Shown: positions 1 to 6,569, numbered from the stretch's first letter. The stretch is 10,601 bases of DNA from Clostridium sp. (GCA_018372555.1 JAHAIU010000090.1:1-10601); one strand, 5' to 3'. Made by a program: numbers and translations. Notes: a model not told the origin generated them from the sequence alone.

Positions 1-174
1 CACGCTATATTTATTGCCCATGCAGATTGTTTAGAAGAGTCATTAACTGTTAAAGAAATGATATTAAGTGAGTATAATGTTAAGGATGTAATAATCAACT
101 CAATTGGAGCAGTTATTGGAACTCATGGAGGACCTGGAACTCTAGGGGTTGTATTTATAGGTAATGAAAGATAA
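1..174 (+). CDS. DegV family protein, C-terminal end (5' part outside window)
   Basis: Frame 1 is open from the first base to a TAA at 172-174 and gives the last 57 residues of a protein. The peptide ends with IGTHGGPGTLGVVFIGNER; the IGxHxGPGtlGvvF pattern is the C-terminal hallmark of DegV/FakB-type proteins. Members of this family bind a fatty acid and, where studied, present it to the FakA kinase for phosphorylation and use in phospholipid synthesis in the cytoplasm. The lipid-contacting N-terminal domain lies outside the window, so ligand choice cannot be judged. The gene is followed by a strong terminator at 302-328, so it is transcriptionally separate from the ABC operon. The family assignment is firm; the exact role of this paralogue is inference, since clostridia carry several DegV proteins. 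Confidence 0.85.
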   Translation, partial: HAIFIAHADCLEESLTVKEMILSEYNVKDVIINSIGAVIGTHGGPGTLGVVFIGNER

Positions 175-301
175 TTTAAGATGCTAGAAATAATGGAATA
201 ATTAAAAATGAAAAATTTAAAGAATAAAAGAATTGTTGATAAAGTTTTTTAGTAGCACTGAAAGAATTACATAAATAATCATTAATTTTTAATTATTAAC
301 T

Positions 302-328
302 AGGCTGTTTTTTGAAACAGCCTTTTTT
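302..328 (+). terminator. Rho-independent terminator after the DegV gene
   Basis: An 8-bp perfect stem GGCTGTTT / AAACAGCC (303-310 and 315-322) has a 4-base loop, is extended by an A-T pair, and is followed by six T. This is a textbook intrinsic terminator, about 130 bases after the DegV stop codon. Confidence 0.93.
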
Positions 329-605
329 GTGCTTTTATATTTCTCACAAAGGATAATTTAACGCATAAACTAATTACGGGTTGTTATATTTGTAACATTA
401 AAAATAAATTAAAAGATTGAATCACTTTTTAAGGTTTCTGTAAATAATCTATAAGAATAAATAAAAGGCAATTATGTTTTTAAGATAATATTACTCTTAA
501 TAGTAAAAAGGTTTAATAATAAATTTAAGTCAATAGCACTTTCAATACTAATTAATAATAAAAACTTTCAAATAAAAATAAAAGTTAAAAATAGGAAGAA
601 TTCTA
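329..605. other. AT-rich intergenic stretch, no gene seen
   Basis: Between the DegV terminator and the ABC-operon promoter there is no open frame with a plausible ribosome site on either strand. The sequence is very A+T-rich. I recognised no riboswitch or T-box motif and saw only minor dyads, such as TTACT/AGTAA around 490-507. Confidence 0.5.
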
Positions 606-634
606 TTGACAAAAATAAACAACAAATATAGAAT
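606..634 (+). promoter_or_regulatory. Sigma-A-type promoter for the amino-acid ABC operon
   Basis: A perfect -35 box TTGACA (606-611) is separated by 17 bases from TAGAAT (629-634), which matches TATAAT at five of six positions. Transcription would start near 641, leaving a leader of about 140 bases before the first permease. The -10 region lies in a 7-bp tandem array, AATATAG-AATATAG-AATATGA (625-645), which creates a second TAGAAT at 636-641. Two copies of GGAATA follow at 661-666 and 670-675, just after the predicted start, and might be operator half-sites. Confidence 0.75.
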
Positions 635-732
635 ATAGAATATGAATAACAAAACATATCGGAATAGTAGGAATAATAAAACAAGAGTAATAAAGGGTTT
701 AAGAAAACAAAGAGAGAAGAAAATTGTATTTT

Positions 733-751
733 AGTTTACGTATTGTAAACT
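733..751 (+). promoter_or_regulatory. Inverted repeat in the ABC-operon leader
   Basis: AGTTTAC, five bases, then GTAAACT form a perfect 7-bp inverted repeat 28 bases upstream of the first permease start. There is no T-run behind it, so it is not a terminator. It could be an operator or a leader hairpin controlling access to the ribosome site at 768-772. A similar TTTAC-N4-GTAAA dyad lies upstream of eno. I cannot assign a regulator. Confidence 0.35.
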
Positions 752-779
752 TAACTGACTTTACAATGGGGGAATGTAA

Positions 780-1445
780 ATGGACATAGATTTTAATTTT
801 ATTAGAGAGATTATACCTACATTTATGCAAGGTACAATTATGACTGTAAAGCTTGCAGTAGTTTCTATAATTTTATCTATTATAATTGGGCTATTAATTG
901 AAGCAGCAAGATATTTTAATTTAAAGATTTTAACTATAATTTCTAAGGTGTATATAGAATTTTCAAGAAATACGCCTTTGCTAATACAAGTTTTTTTTCT
1001 TTATTATGGATTAACTAAGTTTGGTATAAAGCTTAGTGGTTTTGCTTGTGGAGTAATAGGACTAGCCTTTTTAGGAGGAGCTTATATGGCTGAAAGCTTT
1101 AGAGGTGGAGTTCAAGCTGTTGCGAAATCGCAAATTGAAAGTGGCGAAGCTTTAGGTCTTAGTAAGAAGCAAATATTAACTAGTATTATACTTCCAATTA
1201 GTTTTTCAATTTCAATACCATCAATAGTAGCTAATGCTATTTTTTTAGTTAAGGAAACATCAATTATTGCATCAATTGCAGTGGCAGAGCTTATGTTTGT
1301 GGCTAAGGATGTTATTGGAATGTATTATAAGACAAGTGAAGCATTAATATTAGTAGTTGTATTTTATCTTATTATCTTACTTCCAATCTCAATATTTAGT
1401 AGGTTTTTAGAAAGGAGGTTAAGGTATGGGGAATTTGGCCAATAA
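780..1445 (+). CDS. Amino-acid ABC transporter permease (HisM/GlnP type), probable cysteine importer
   Basis: This 221-residue integral membrane protein forms one half of the channel of a polar amino-acid ABC importer. Hydrophobic segments are visible at about residues 18-40, 50-75, 86-103, 138-158 and 187-206, as expected for the five-helix HisM/GlnP permease family. The cytoplasmic EAA loop that docks on the ATPase is clear at about residues 119-139 (ESGEALGLSKKQI...LP). The ATG is preceded by a GGGGG ribosome site at 768-772. The 3' end overlaps the second permease by 20 bases, which suggests translational coupling and a heterodimer of the two. The cysteine prediction comes from the downstream binding protein, not from this sequence. 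Function class is certain; substrate is inference. Confidence 0.92.
   Translation: MDIDFNFIREIIPTFMQGTIMTVKLAVVSIILSIIIGLLIEAARYFNLKILTIISKVYIEFSRNTPLLIQVFFLYYGLTKFGIKLSGFACGVIGLAFLGGAYMAESFRGGVQAVAKSQIESGEALGLSKKQILTSIILPISFSISIPSIVANAIFLVKETSIIASIAVAELMFVAKDVIGMYYKTSEALILVVVFYLIILLPISIFSRFLERRLRYGEFGQ
1411..1418 (+). promoter_or_regulatory. Ribosome binding site of the second permease, inside the first permease gene
   Basis: AAAGGAGG lies seven bases before the ATG at 1426, within the last codons of the upstream permease. It supports that ATG as the real start despite the 20-base overlap. Confidence 0.85.
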
Positions 1446-2100
1446 CACAATATTTAATATAGATAATTTAAAAAGGCTAATGGAGGGACTGGCTGTAACA
1501 TTAAATATAGCTTTAGTTTCAGTAATACTATCAACTATTTTAGGAATTTTATTTGGAATTATTATGACTAGTAAAAATAAGGTTATAAAAAGTATTTCCT
1601 TTATATACCTTGAAAGTATAAGGATTGTACCTATAATGGTATGGCTTTTTATATTTTACTTTGGAATTCCTAAAGTTCTAAATGTCCATATAGATTCAAT
1701 ATTAGTTGGATATATAGTTTTCACATTATGGGGAACTGCTGAGATAGGAGATTTAGTAAGAGGTGCAATAACCTCTATTCCTAAAATATATTATGAATCT
1801 GCTATGGCATTATCTTTAAGTAAGGTAAAAACTTATAGATTTATTATAATTCCAATAAGTATAAGAAGGGTTTTGCCTGGAATAATTAATTTAACTACAA
1901 GAATGATTAAGACAACTACTTTAATGACATTAATAGGTACTGTGGATTTAGTTAAAGTTGGTCAGCAAATTATTGAAAGATCTATTTTAACAGAGCCTCT
2001 TACTCCATTTTGGATTTATGGTTTTATGCTAATAATTTATTTTATTATTTGCTTCCCTATTTCATTAGGGGCAAAAGCTCTTGAAAGAAAGTTAAACTAA
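1426..2100 (+). CDS. Amino-acid ABC transporter permease, second subunit, probable cysteine importer
   Basis: This 224-residue membrane protein is the second permease half of the same importer. It has hydrophobic helices at about residues 22-48, 56-80, 91-106, 139-156 and 196-214. The EAA loop is at about 121-143, reading YYESAMALSLSKVKTYRFIIIP, in which the canonical EAA-G becomes ESAMALSLS. The first permease keeps the usual EALGLS. The overlap with the upstream gene, and a gap of only 12 bases to the ATPase, make one operon. A paired, non-identical permease is normal in polar amino-acid importers. Substrate is inferred from the CjaA-like binding protein downstream. Confidence 0.92.
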   Translation: MGNLANNTIFNIDNLKRLMEGLAVTLNIALVSVILSTILGILFGIIMTSKNKVIKSISFIYLESIRIVPIMVWLFIFYFGIPKVLNVHIDSILVGYIVFTLWGTAEIGDLVRGAITSIPKIYYESAMALSLSKVKTYRFIIIPISIRRVLPGIINLTTRMIKTTTLMTLIGTVDLVKVGQQIIERSILTEPLTPFWIYGFMLIIYFIICFPISLGAKALERKLN

Positions 2101-2112
2101 GGGGGAAGAAAT

Positions 2113-2859
2113 ATGAGTGATGATGTTTTATTAAGGGTAAAAGGCCTAGAAAAGAAATATGGAGATGTAGAAGCTTTAAAAGGAATAGATTTAGAAGTTA
2201 AAAAAGGCGAAGTTGTAGTAGTGATTGGACCTTCTGGTTGTGGTAAAAGTACATTTTTAAGATGTATAAATGGCTTGGAGGAAATAAGTAAGGGAGAAAT
2301 CCATCTTGAGGGCTATGGTTTACTAGGGAAAGAAATACCTTTTGAAAAGGTAAGAGGAATAGTAGGGATGGTTTTTCAAAGCTATGAATTATTCCCTCAC
2401 TTAAATGTAATTAATAATATACTTCTTGGACCTACAAAGGCTCAAAATAGAAAAAAGGAAGAAGCAGAAAAACAAGCAGATGAGTTATTAAATAGAGTTG
2501 GCTTATTTAATAGAAAGTTTTCTTATCCAAGAGAATTATCAGGAGGTCAAAAGCAAAGAATTGCAATAGTAAGGGCCTTATGCATGAACCCTGAAATAAT
2601 GCTTTTTGATGAAGTTACAGCAGCTTTAGATCCAGAAATGGTTAGAGAAGTATTAATGGTATTATTAGAGCTTGCAAAGAATGGAATGACTATGATAGTT
2701 GTAACCCATGAATTAGAATTTGCAAAGCATGTAGCAGATAAGATAGTTTTCATGGAAGAAGGAAAATTAGTTGAAGTAACTACTCCTAAAGAATTCTTTA
2801 ATAATCCAAAAACTGAAAGGGCTAAAAGCTTTTTAGCATCTTTTGATTTATATAAATAG
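2113..2859 (+). CDS. Amino-acid ABC transporter ATP-binding protein (GlnQ/PEB1C type)
   Basis: This 248-residue cytoplasmic ATPase powers the importer. All nucleotide-binding motifs are intact: Walker A GPSGCGKST (39-47), Q-loop Gln89 in FQSYELFPH, signature LSGGQKQR (142-149), Walker B IMLFDE with catalytic Glu167, D-loop ALDPE and switch His199. The residue after Walker B Glu is Val (DEVTAALDPE) rather than the commoner Pro; I recall the same variant in the Campylobacter PEB1C-type ATPase. A GGGGGAAG ribosome site lies just upstream, 12 bases after the second permease stop. The length is normal for the family. The next operon gene begins 217 bases later because a roughly 120-bp palindromic repeat occupies the gap. 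Confidence 0.95.
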   Translation: MSDDVLLRVKGLEKKYGDVEALKGIDLEVKKGEVVVVIGPSGCGKSTFLRCINGLEEISKGEIHLEGYGLLGKEIPFEKVRGIVGMVFQSYELFPHLNVINNILLGPTKAQNRKKEEAEKQADELLNRVGLFNRKFSYPRELSGGQKQRIAIVRALCMNPEIMLFDEVTAALDPEMVREVLMVLLELAKNGMTMIVVTHELEFAKHVADKIVFMEEGKLVEVTTPKEFFNNPKTERAKSFLASFDLYK

Positions 2860-2888
2860 TGAAAATTATTAAGAGTATTTGAATTAAA

Positions 2889-3008
2889 ATGAGAATAAAA
2901 CTGCAAATATAAATATAATATGCTCCATAAGACAAATGGCTGCAAAAAAGTTCTAAATTTTCGCCATATGCTTATTTCACATATTACATTTATATTTGCT
3001 AGTAATTC
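2889..3008. repeat. Dispersed palindromic element, copy 1 (MITE-like or structured RNA)
   Basis: This roughly 120-bp block is near-identical to 10403-10524. Its core, 2903-2999, is bounded by 20-bp inverted repeats: GCAAATATAAATATAATATG on the left and its reverse complement with one mismatch at 2980-2999. Inside, ATAAG (2927-2931) can pair with CTTAT (2971-2975) and ATGGC (2936-2940) with GCCAT (2963-2967), giving one long hairpin with an AT-rich loop. It lies between the ATPase and binding-protein genes and has no T-run, so it is not an ordinary terminator. A short reverse frame through it (MQPFVLWSI...) recurs in copy 2 only because the DNA is repeated. Origin as a non-autonomous mobile element is inference. 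Confidence 0.85.
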
Positions 3009-3076
3009 TTAATTTTAAAATAATAAGCAATAAGTAATAAAATATTAAAAATATAAAAAGGGATGGTGTAAATAAA

Positions 3077-3903
3077 ATGAAGAAACTATTATCAATAATT
3101 TTAACAGTTGTATTAGCAGTGGGGGTGCTAGTTGGATGTAGTCAAAAGCCTGAAGAAAAGCAATCATCAATTGATAAAATAAAGGCTGAAGGAAAAGTAA
3201 GAATTGGAGTGTTTAGTGACAAACCTCCATTTGGATTTGTTGATGAAAAAGGAGAAAATCAAGGCTACGATGTATATTTAGCAAAGAGAATAGCTAAGGA
3301 TTTACTTGGAGATGAAAACAAGGTTGAATATGTATTAGTTGAGGCAGCCAACAGAGTAGAATACTTAGAATCAAATAAAGTAGATATAATCCTTGCAAAC
3401 TTTACTGTAACTCCAGAAAGAAAAGAAAAAGTTGACTTTGCAAATCCTTATATGAGGTTGCTTTAGGTGTAGTATCATCAGATGGATCACCTATTAAATC
3501 AGTAGAAGAGTTAAAGGGTAAAAAGCTTTTAGTTAATAAAGGAACTACAGCGGAAAGTTACTTTACTAAAAATCACCCAGATATAGAATTAATTAAATAT
3601 GAACAAAATACAGAAACTTTTGCAGCTTTAACAGATGGTAGAGGAGATGCTTTAGCTCATGACAATACTTTATTATTTGCCTGGGCAAAAGAAAATCCAG
3701 GATATACAACTTATATTACTTCATTAGGTGATGAGGATACAATTGCTCCAGCAGTTAAAAAGGGAGATACTGAACTTTTAGAATGGGTAAATAAAGAAAT
3801 AGATACTTTAACTAGTGAAGGATTCTTTAAGGAAGCATTTGAAAAGACTTTAGTTCCAGCGTATGGAGATACTGTAAAACCGGAATCAGTTATTTTTGAA
3901 TAA
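3077..3903 (+). pseudogene. CjaA-like cysteine-binding lipoprotein of the ABC importer, broken by a one-base frameshift
   Basis: The 5' part (3077-3454) encodes a lipoprotein signal with lipobox LVGC and lipidated Cys21, then domain I with IGVFSDKPPFGFVDEKGENQGYD and ILANFTVTPERKEKVDFANPYM. After Met126 the frame hits TAG at 3464-3466. The next frame, open from 3457 to a TAA at 3901-3903, continues with VALGV, LLVNKGTTAESYF, DALAHDNTLLFAWAKE and DTIAPAVKKGD. Restoring one A after 3455 (ATGAGGTTGC to ATGAAGGTTGC) gives NPYMKVALGV and a protein of about 275 residues, normal for the family. From memory these motifs match Campylobacter CjaA, a cysteine-binding protein, very closely, so cysteine is the best substrate guess. 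The ribosome site is weak (GGGATGG before 3077). As written, the product would stop after domain I and could not close on ligand. Either a genuine recent mutation or a base-calling error is possible, as both halves are otherwise well conserved. Confidence 0.9.
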
Positions 3904-3916
3904 AGATTTGTTATAA

Positions 3917-3932
3917 TATTTCCAAGGAAATA
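3917..3932. promoter_or_regulatory. Short perfect dyad between the binding-protein and kinase-like genes
   Basis: TATTTCC-AA-GGAAATA is a 7-bp perfect inverted repeat just after the binding-protein stop codon. The two-base centre makes it more like a protein-binding dyad than a stable hairpin, and no T-run follows. No clear terminator separates the two genes. A TATAAT at 3912-3917 has no good -35 box. Confidence 0.25.
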
Positions 3933-3969
3933 ATAGTATATAGTAATAATAATTTTTGGGGAGAGTTTT

Positions 3970-4563
3970 ATGCCTAGAAGCTATTCTTATTCAGCAGATT
4001 TTGATTCTGAAACGGAGGAACTTTTTAAAAATGCTGTATTTCTCGGAGAGGGTCATAATGGAATAGTTTATGAACTGCCAGAAAATAAAGCAATTAAGAT
4101 CTTTAAGGAGTCAAAATGCTGCAAGGAAGAAGGAGAAATCCTTAAAAAGGTTAGTAGATCAAGATACTTCCCTAGATTGTACAATATGGGCAGTTTTTAT
4201 ATGGTAAGGGATAAGGTTCATGGGAAGAGGTTAGATCATTATATTAAGAAAAAAGGATTTAACTATGAAATATCAGAAAACTTATATTATTTAATTGAAG
4301 AGTTTAAAAAATTAAAGTTTGTTAAACTTGACGCAAGATGCAGGGATATTTATATAACTAATGATAATAAAGTTATGGTGATAGATCCAAAGCAATGTTA
4401 TAAAAAGAAAGTAAGCTATCCAAGACATCTTATGAAGGGCCTTGAAAAAATTGGAGTATTAGATAGTTTTCTTGAAGACATAAATATTATAGATAAGAAA
4501 GTAGCAAAAAATTGGAGAAAAAAATACAATCAGTATTTACAAAATAGAGATGATGAAAAATAG
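3970..4563 (+). CDS. Small atypical protein-kinase-fold protein
   Basis: The 197-residue product carries the key landmarks of the protein-kinase fold. It has a glycine-rich loop LGEGHNGIVY (25-34), the ATP-anchoring Lys43 in KAIKIFK, acidic helix-C candidates at Glu53/54/56, a hinge-like stretch YMVRDKVHGKRLD (77-89), a catalytic-loop Asp121 in KLDARCRDIYI, and a metal-binding Asp139 in VMVIDP. The HRD motif is reduced to LDA, the usual Asn five residues after the catalytic Asp is Asp126, and DFG reads DPK. The protein is much shorter than a typical Ser/Thr kinase, with only about 60 residues after the DFG-like Asp, so the substrate lobe is minimal. The GGGGAG ribosome site at 3958-3963 supports the start. 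No membrane segment is visible. The kinase fold is a good bet; activity and substrate (protein or small molecule) are unknown. Confidence 0.75.
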   Translation: MPRSYSYSADFDSETEELFKNAVFLGEGHNGIVYELPENKAIKIFKESKCCKEEGEILKKVSRSRYFPRLYNMGSFYMVRDKVHGKRLDHYIKKKGFNYEISENLYYLIEEFKKLKFVKLDARCRDIYITNDNKVMVIDPKQCYKKKVSYPRHLMKGLEKIGVLDSFLEDINIIDKKVAKNWRKKYNQYLQNRDDEK

Positions 4564-4598
4564 TGGTTATCATTGCTGGCTTTGAAATAGTTTTGTTA

Positions 4599-4628
4599 AA
4601 TGAGTTGCTAGAAAGGCAGCTCATTTTT
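4599..4628 (+). terminator. Rho-independent terminator after the kinase-like gene
   Basis: A 10-bp stem, AATGAGTTGC (4599-4608) with GCAGCTCATT (4616-4625), has one G-T wobble and a 7-base loop. It runs into five T (4624-4628). It lies 36 bases after the stop and closes the upstream transcription unit. Confidence 0.88.
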
Positions 4629-4977
4629 CAATTAATAATGAAGATAGAGAAGATATTATTTAAGAAAAATTTTCTATAAAGTAGTCTGTTGCAGAAAACG
4701 TCAATTATTAATTGGGAGATAATACTTTTATATGATTTTTATGACCTACTATTATATGGTGAAATTTTAACTTATATATTTCTAGTAAAGTGATTTATTA
4801 AGTGAAATTACAAATGATGAATTACTAAAGTATCAATTATCATAACACTATAGAAGAAAATAAGGTATAATTATATTAATATACCTATATTTACAATGTT
4901 TATATATATAATCATTAATTAATGTAAGCAAAATATTTATAATATGGATTTAAAATAAATTTAATAATAGGGTAATT
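4629..4977. other. AT-rich intergenic stretch upstream of eno, no gene seen
   Basis: This is about 350 bases of very A+T-rich sequence without a convincing open frame, RNA gene or riboswitch motif on either strand. It separates the kinase-like gene from the eno promoter region. Confidence 0.5.
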
Positions 4978-4978
4978 G

Positions 4979-4992
4979 TTTACATAAGTAAA
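4979..4992. promoter_or_regulatory. Dyad just upstream of the eno promoter
   Basis: TTTAC-ATAA-GTAAA is a perfect 5-4-5 inverted repeat ending six bases before the -35 box. It resembles the AGTTTAC/GTAAACT dyad in the ABC leader. The position suits an activator or repressor site. The regulator is unknown, and AT-rich DNA produces such dyads by chance. Confidence 0.3.
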
Positions 4993-4998
4993 TACGTA

Positions 4999-5026
4999 TT
5001 GAAATATATGGGCAAAGTGGTATAAT
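4999..5026 (+). promoter_or_regulatory. eno: Promoter of eno (extended -10)
   Basis: TTGAAA (4999-5004), a 16-base spacer and a perfect TATAAT (5021-5026) preceded by TGG give an extended -10 sigma-A promoter. Such strength suits a glycolytic enzyme. Transcription would start near 5033, giving a leader of about 160 bases. Confidence 0.8.
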
Positions 5027-5039
5027 AATAGTGAAAATG

Positions 5040-5054
5040 TGATAATGATTATTA
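5040..5054. promoter_or_regulatory. Possible PerR/Fur-family operator at the eno transcription start
   Basis: TGATAATGATTATTA has a perfect ATAAT-G-ATTAT core. It matches the PerR consensus TTATAATNATTATAA at all but two positions, and the overlapping 19 bases from 5041 also resemble the Fur box. It sits about +8 to +22 relative to the predicted start, where a bound repressor would block transcription. The match is by eye, and AT-rich sequence raises the chance rate. Confidence 0.35.
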
Positions 5055-5193
5055 TTTGCTAAAAAATGTTATTTATTTTAAATTTTTCTTTACATTTATA
5101 CTTTTATGAATAATTCTGTCGTTGATAGAAATAATAATAATGGTATGAATAGAAAAAGGTAAATAGTAACATTAAAATAAAGGAGGAATAAAC

Positions 5194-6489
5194 GTGAAAA
5201 ATTATAACGAAATAGTAGATGTTGTGGCTAGACAAATTCTTGATTCAAGATGTTTCCCAACAGTAGAAGTAGAAGTATACTTAGAAGATGGTACTGTAGG
5301 AAGAGCAGCTGTTCCATCAGGAGCATCAACTGGTATGTATGAAGCAGTTGAATTAAGAGATGGAGATAAGAGCCAATATTTAGGAAAAGGTGTTTTAAAG
5401 GCAGTTCAAAACGTTAATGATACAATTGCTGAAGAGTTAATTGGATGTAACGTATATGATCAACCATACATCGATAAGTTACTTATTGAATTAGATGGAA
5501 CTCCAAACAAAGCTAAGTTAGGTGCTAACGCTATCTTAGGTGTTTCATTAGCTGTTGCTAATGCAGCTGCTAAATCTTTAGATTTACCATTATACCAATA
5601 TGTTGGTGGAGTAAATGCTAAGGTTTTACCAGTTCCAATGATGAACATAATCAATGGTGGATCTCATGCTGATAACTCAGTAGATTTACAAGAATTCATG
5701 GTAATGCCAGTTGGAGCTAAGACTTTCAGCGATGCATTACAAATGTGTGCTGAAGTTTACCATACATTAAAGAAAACTTTACACGATAAAGGATATTCAA
5801 CAGCTATCGGTGATGAAGGTGGATTCGCTCCAAACCTTAAGTCAAACGAAGAAGCTATTGAAGTTATCATAGAAGCTATAACTAAAGCTGGATACAAAGC
5901 TGGAGAAGATATGTTCATAGCTATAGATGCTGCTTCATCTGAATACTACAAAGATGGAAAGTATGTATTAGAACATGAAGGAAAGACTTTAACTGCAGCT
6001 GAAATGGTTGATTTCTTAGAAGCTTGGGTTGATAAGTATCCAATTATCTCAATCGAAGATGGTATGGCTGAAGAAGACTGGGAAGGTTGGAAGCTAATCA
6101 CTGAAAGATTAGGTAAGAAAGTTCAATTAGTTGGAGACGATCTATTCGTTACTAACACTGAAAGATTAGAAAGAGGTATTGACTTAGGAGTTGGTAACTC
6201 AATCTTAATTAAGTTAAACCAAATCGGTACTTTAACTGAAACTTTAAATGCTATCGAAATGGCTAACAGAGCTGGATACACAGCAGTAATTTCTCACAGA
6301 TCAGGAGAAACTGAAGATACTACTATAGCTGATTTAGTTGTAGCTGTTAATGCTGGTCAAATCAAGACTGGTGCTCCTGCAAGATCTGAAAGAGTTGCTA
6401 AGTACAACCAATTAATCAGAATTGAAGAAGAATTAGATGATGTTGCTGAATACAGAGGAAGAAGAGCATTCTTTAACATAAAGAAATAG
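5194..6489 (+). CDS. eno: Enolase (phosphopyruvate hydratase)
   Basis: Enolase converts 2-phosphoglycerate to phosphoenolpyruvate in glycolysis in the cytoplasm. The 431-residue length is standard. Visible active-site residues are Ser42 in the PSGASTG loop, His158 (GGSHADNS), Glu167, Glu208 (GDEGGFAPN), metal ligands Asp245, Glu288 and Asp315, Lys340, the His368-Arg369-Ser370 group in SHRSGETEDTTIAD, and Lys391. The start is GTG, nine bases after a perfect AAAGGAGG-type site. Two near-invariant positions differ: the usual SRGNPT is SRCFPT at Cys20-Phe21, and HADNN is HADNS at Ser162. I believe related clostridia share these. Codons ending in C (AAC, TTC, TAC, ATC) are noticeably more frequent than in neighbouring genes, as expected for a highly expressed gene. 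It has its own promoter and terminator. Confidence 0.98.
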   Translation: MKNYNEIVDVVARQILDSRCFPTVEVEVYLEDGTVGRAAVPSGASTGMYEAVELRDGDKSQYLGKGVLKAVQNVNDTIAEELIGCNVYDQPYIDKLLIELDGTPNKAKLGANAILGVSLAVANAAAKSLDLPLYQYVGGVNAKVLPVPMMNIINGGSHADNSVDLQEFMVMPVGAKTFSDALQMCAEVYHTLKKTLHDKGYSTAIGDEGGFAPNLKSNEEAIEVIIEAITKAGYKAGEDMFIAIDAASSEYYKDGKYVLEHEGKTLTAAEMVDFLEAWVDKYPIISIEDGMAEEDWEGWKLITERLGKKVQLVGDDLFVTNTERLERGIDLGVGNSILIKLNQIGTLTETLNAIEMANRAGYTAVISHRSGETEDTTIADLVVAVNAGQIKTGAPARSERVAKYNQLIRIEEELDDVAEYRGRRAFFNIKK

Positions 6490-6518
6490 TTTTATTCTTA
6501 ATAAGCAATAAGAATTGA

Positions 6519-6569
6519 AAGAGGAGATATAATAAGATTTATTAGTTTAGATCTGTTATATCTCCTTTT
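6519..6569 (+). terminator. Rho-independent terminator after eno
   Basis: AGGAGATATAA (6522-6532) pairs perfectly over 11 bp with TTATATCTCCT (6556-6566). Extra A-T and G-T pairs reach to 6519 and 6569, the loop is 23 bases, and a short T-run closes it. A smaller hairpin, ATTCTTA/TAAGAAT (6494-6515), lies directly after the stop codon and may protect the mRNA 3' end. Confidence 0.8.

Noticed and set aside
641..779. T-box or S-box riboswitch in the leader of the putative cysteine importer
   Set aside because: A leader of about 140 bases is suggestive for a sulfur amino-acid operon, but I found no GGTGG-ACCGCG T-box sequence, no S-box core and no terminator hairpin before the first gene.
2547..2945. 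Reverse-strand open frame of 132 codons starting MQPFVLWS, with a similar start in the reverse frame 10232-10459
   Set aside because: The shared first residues come from the repeated palindromic DNA. The remainder runs antisense through the ATPase gene or rnr, the two peptides diverge completely after the repeat, and no protein family is recognisable.
3436..3463. Programmed frameshifting in the binding-protein gene
   Set aside because: The second frame has a TGA at 3433-3435, so the shift must occur after it. That stretch has no slippery heptamer or obvious stimulatory structure, and the family is normally encoded in one frame.
5460..5654. Reverse-strand open frame inside eno
   Set aside because: It lies wholly antisense to a highly conserved gene and looks like a shadow of its codon pattern.
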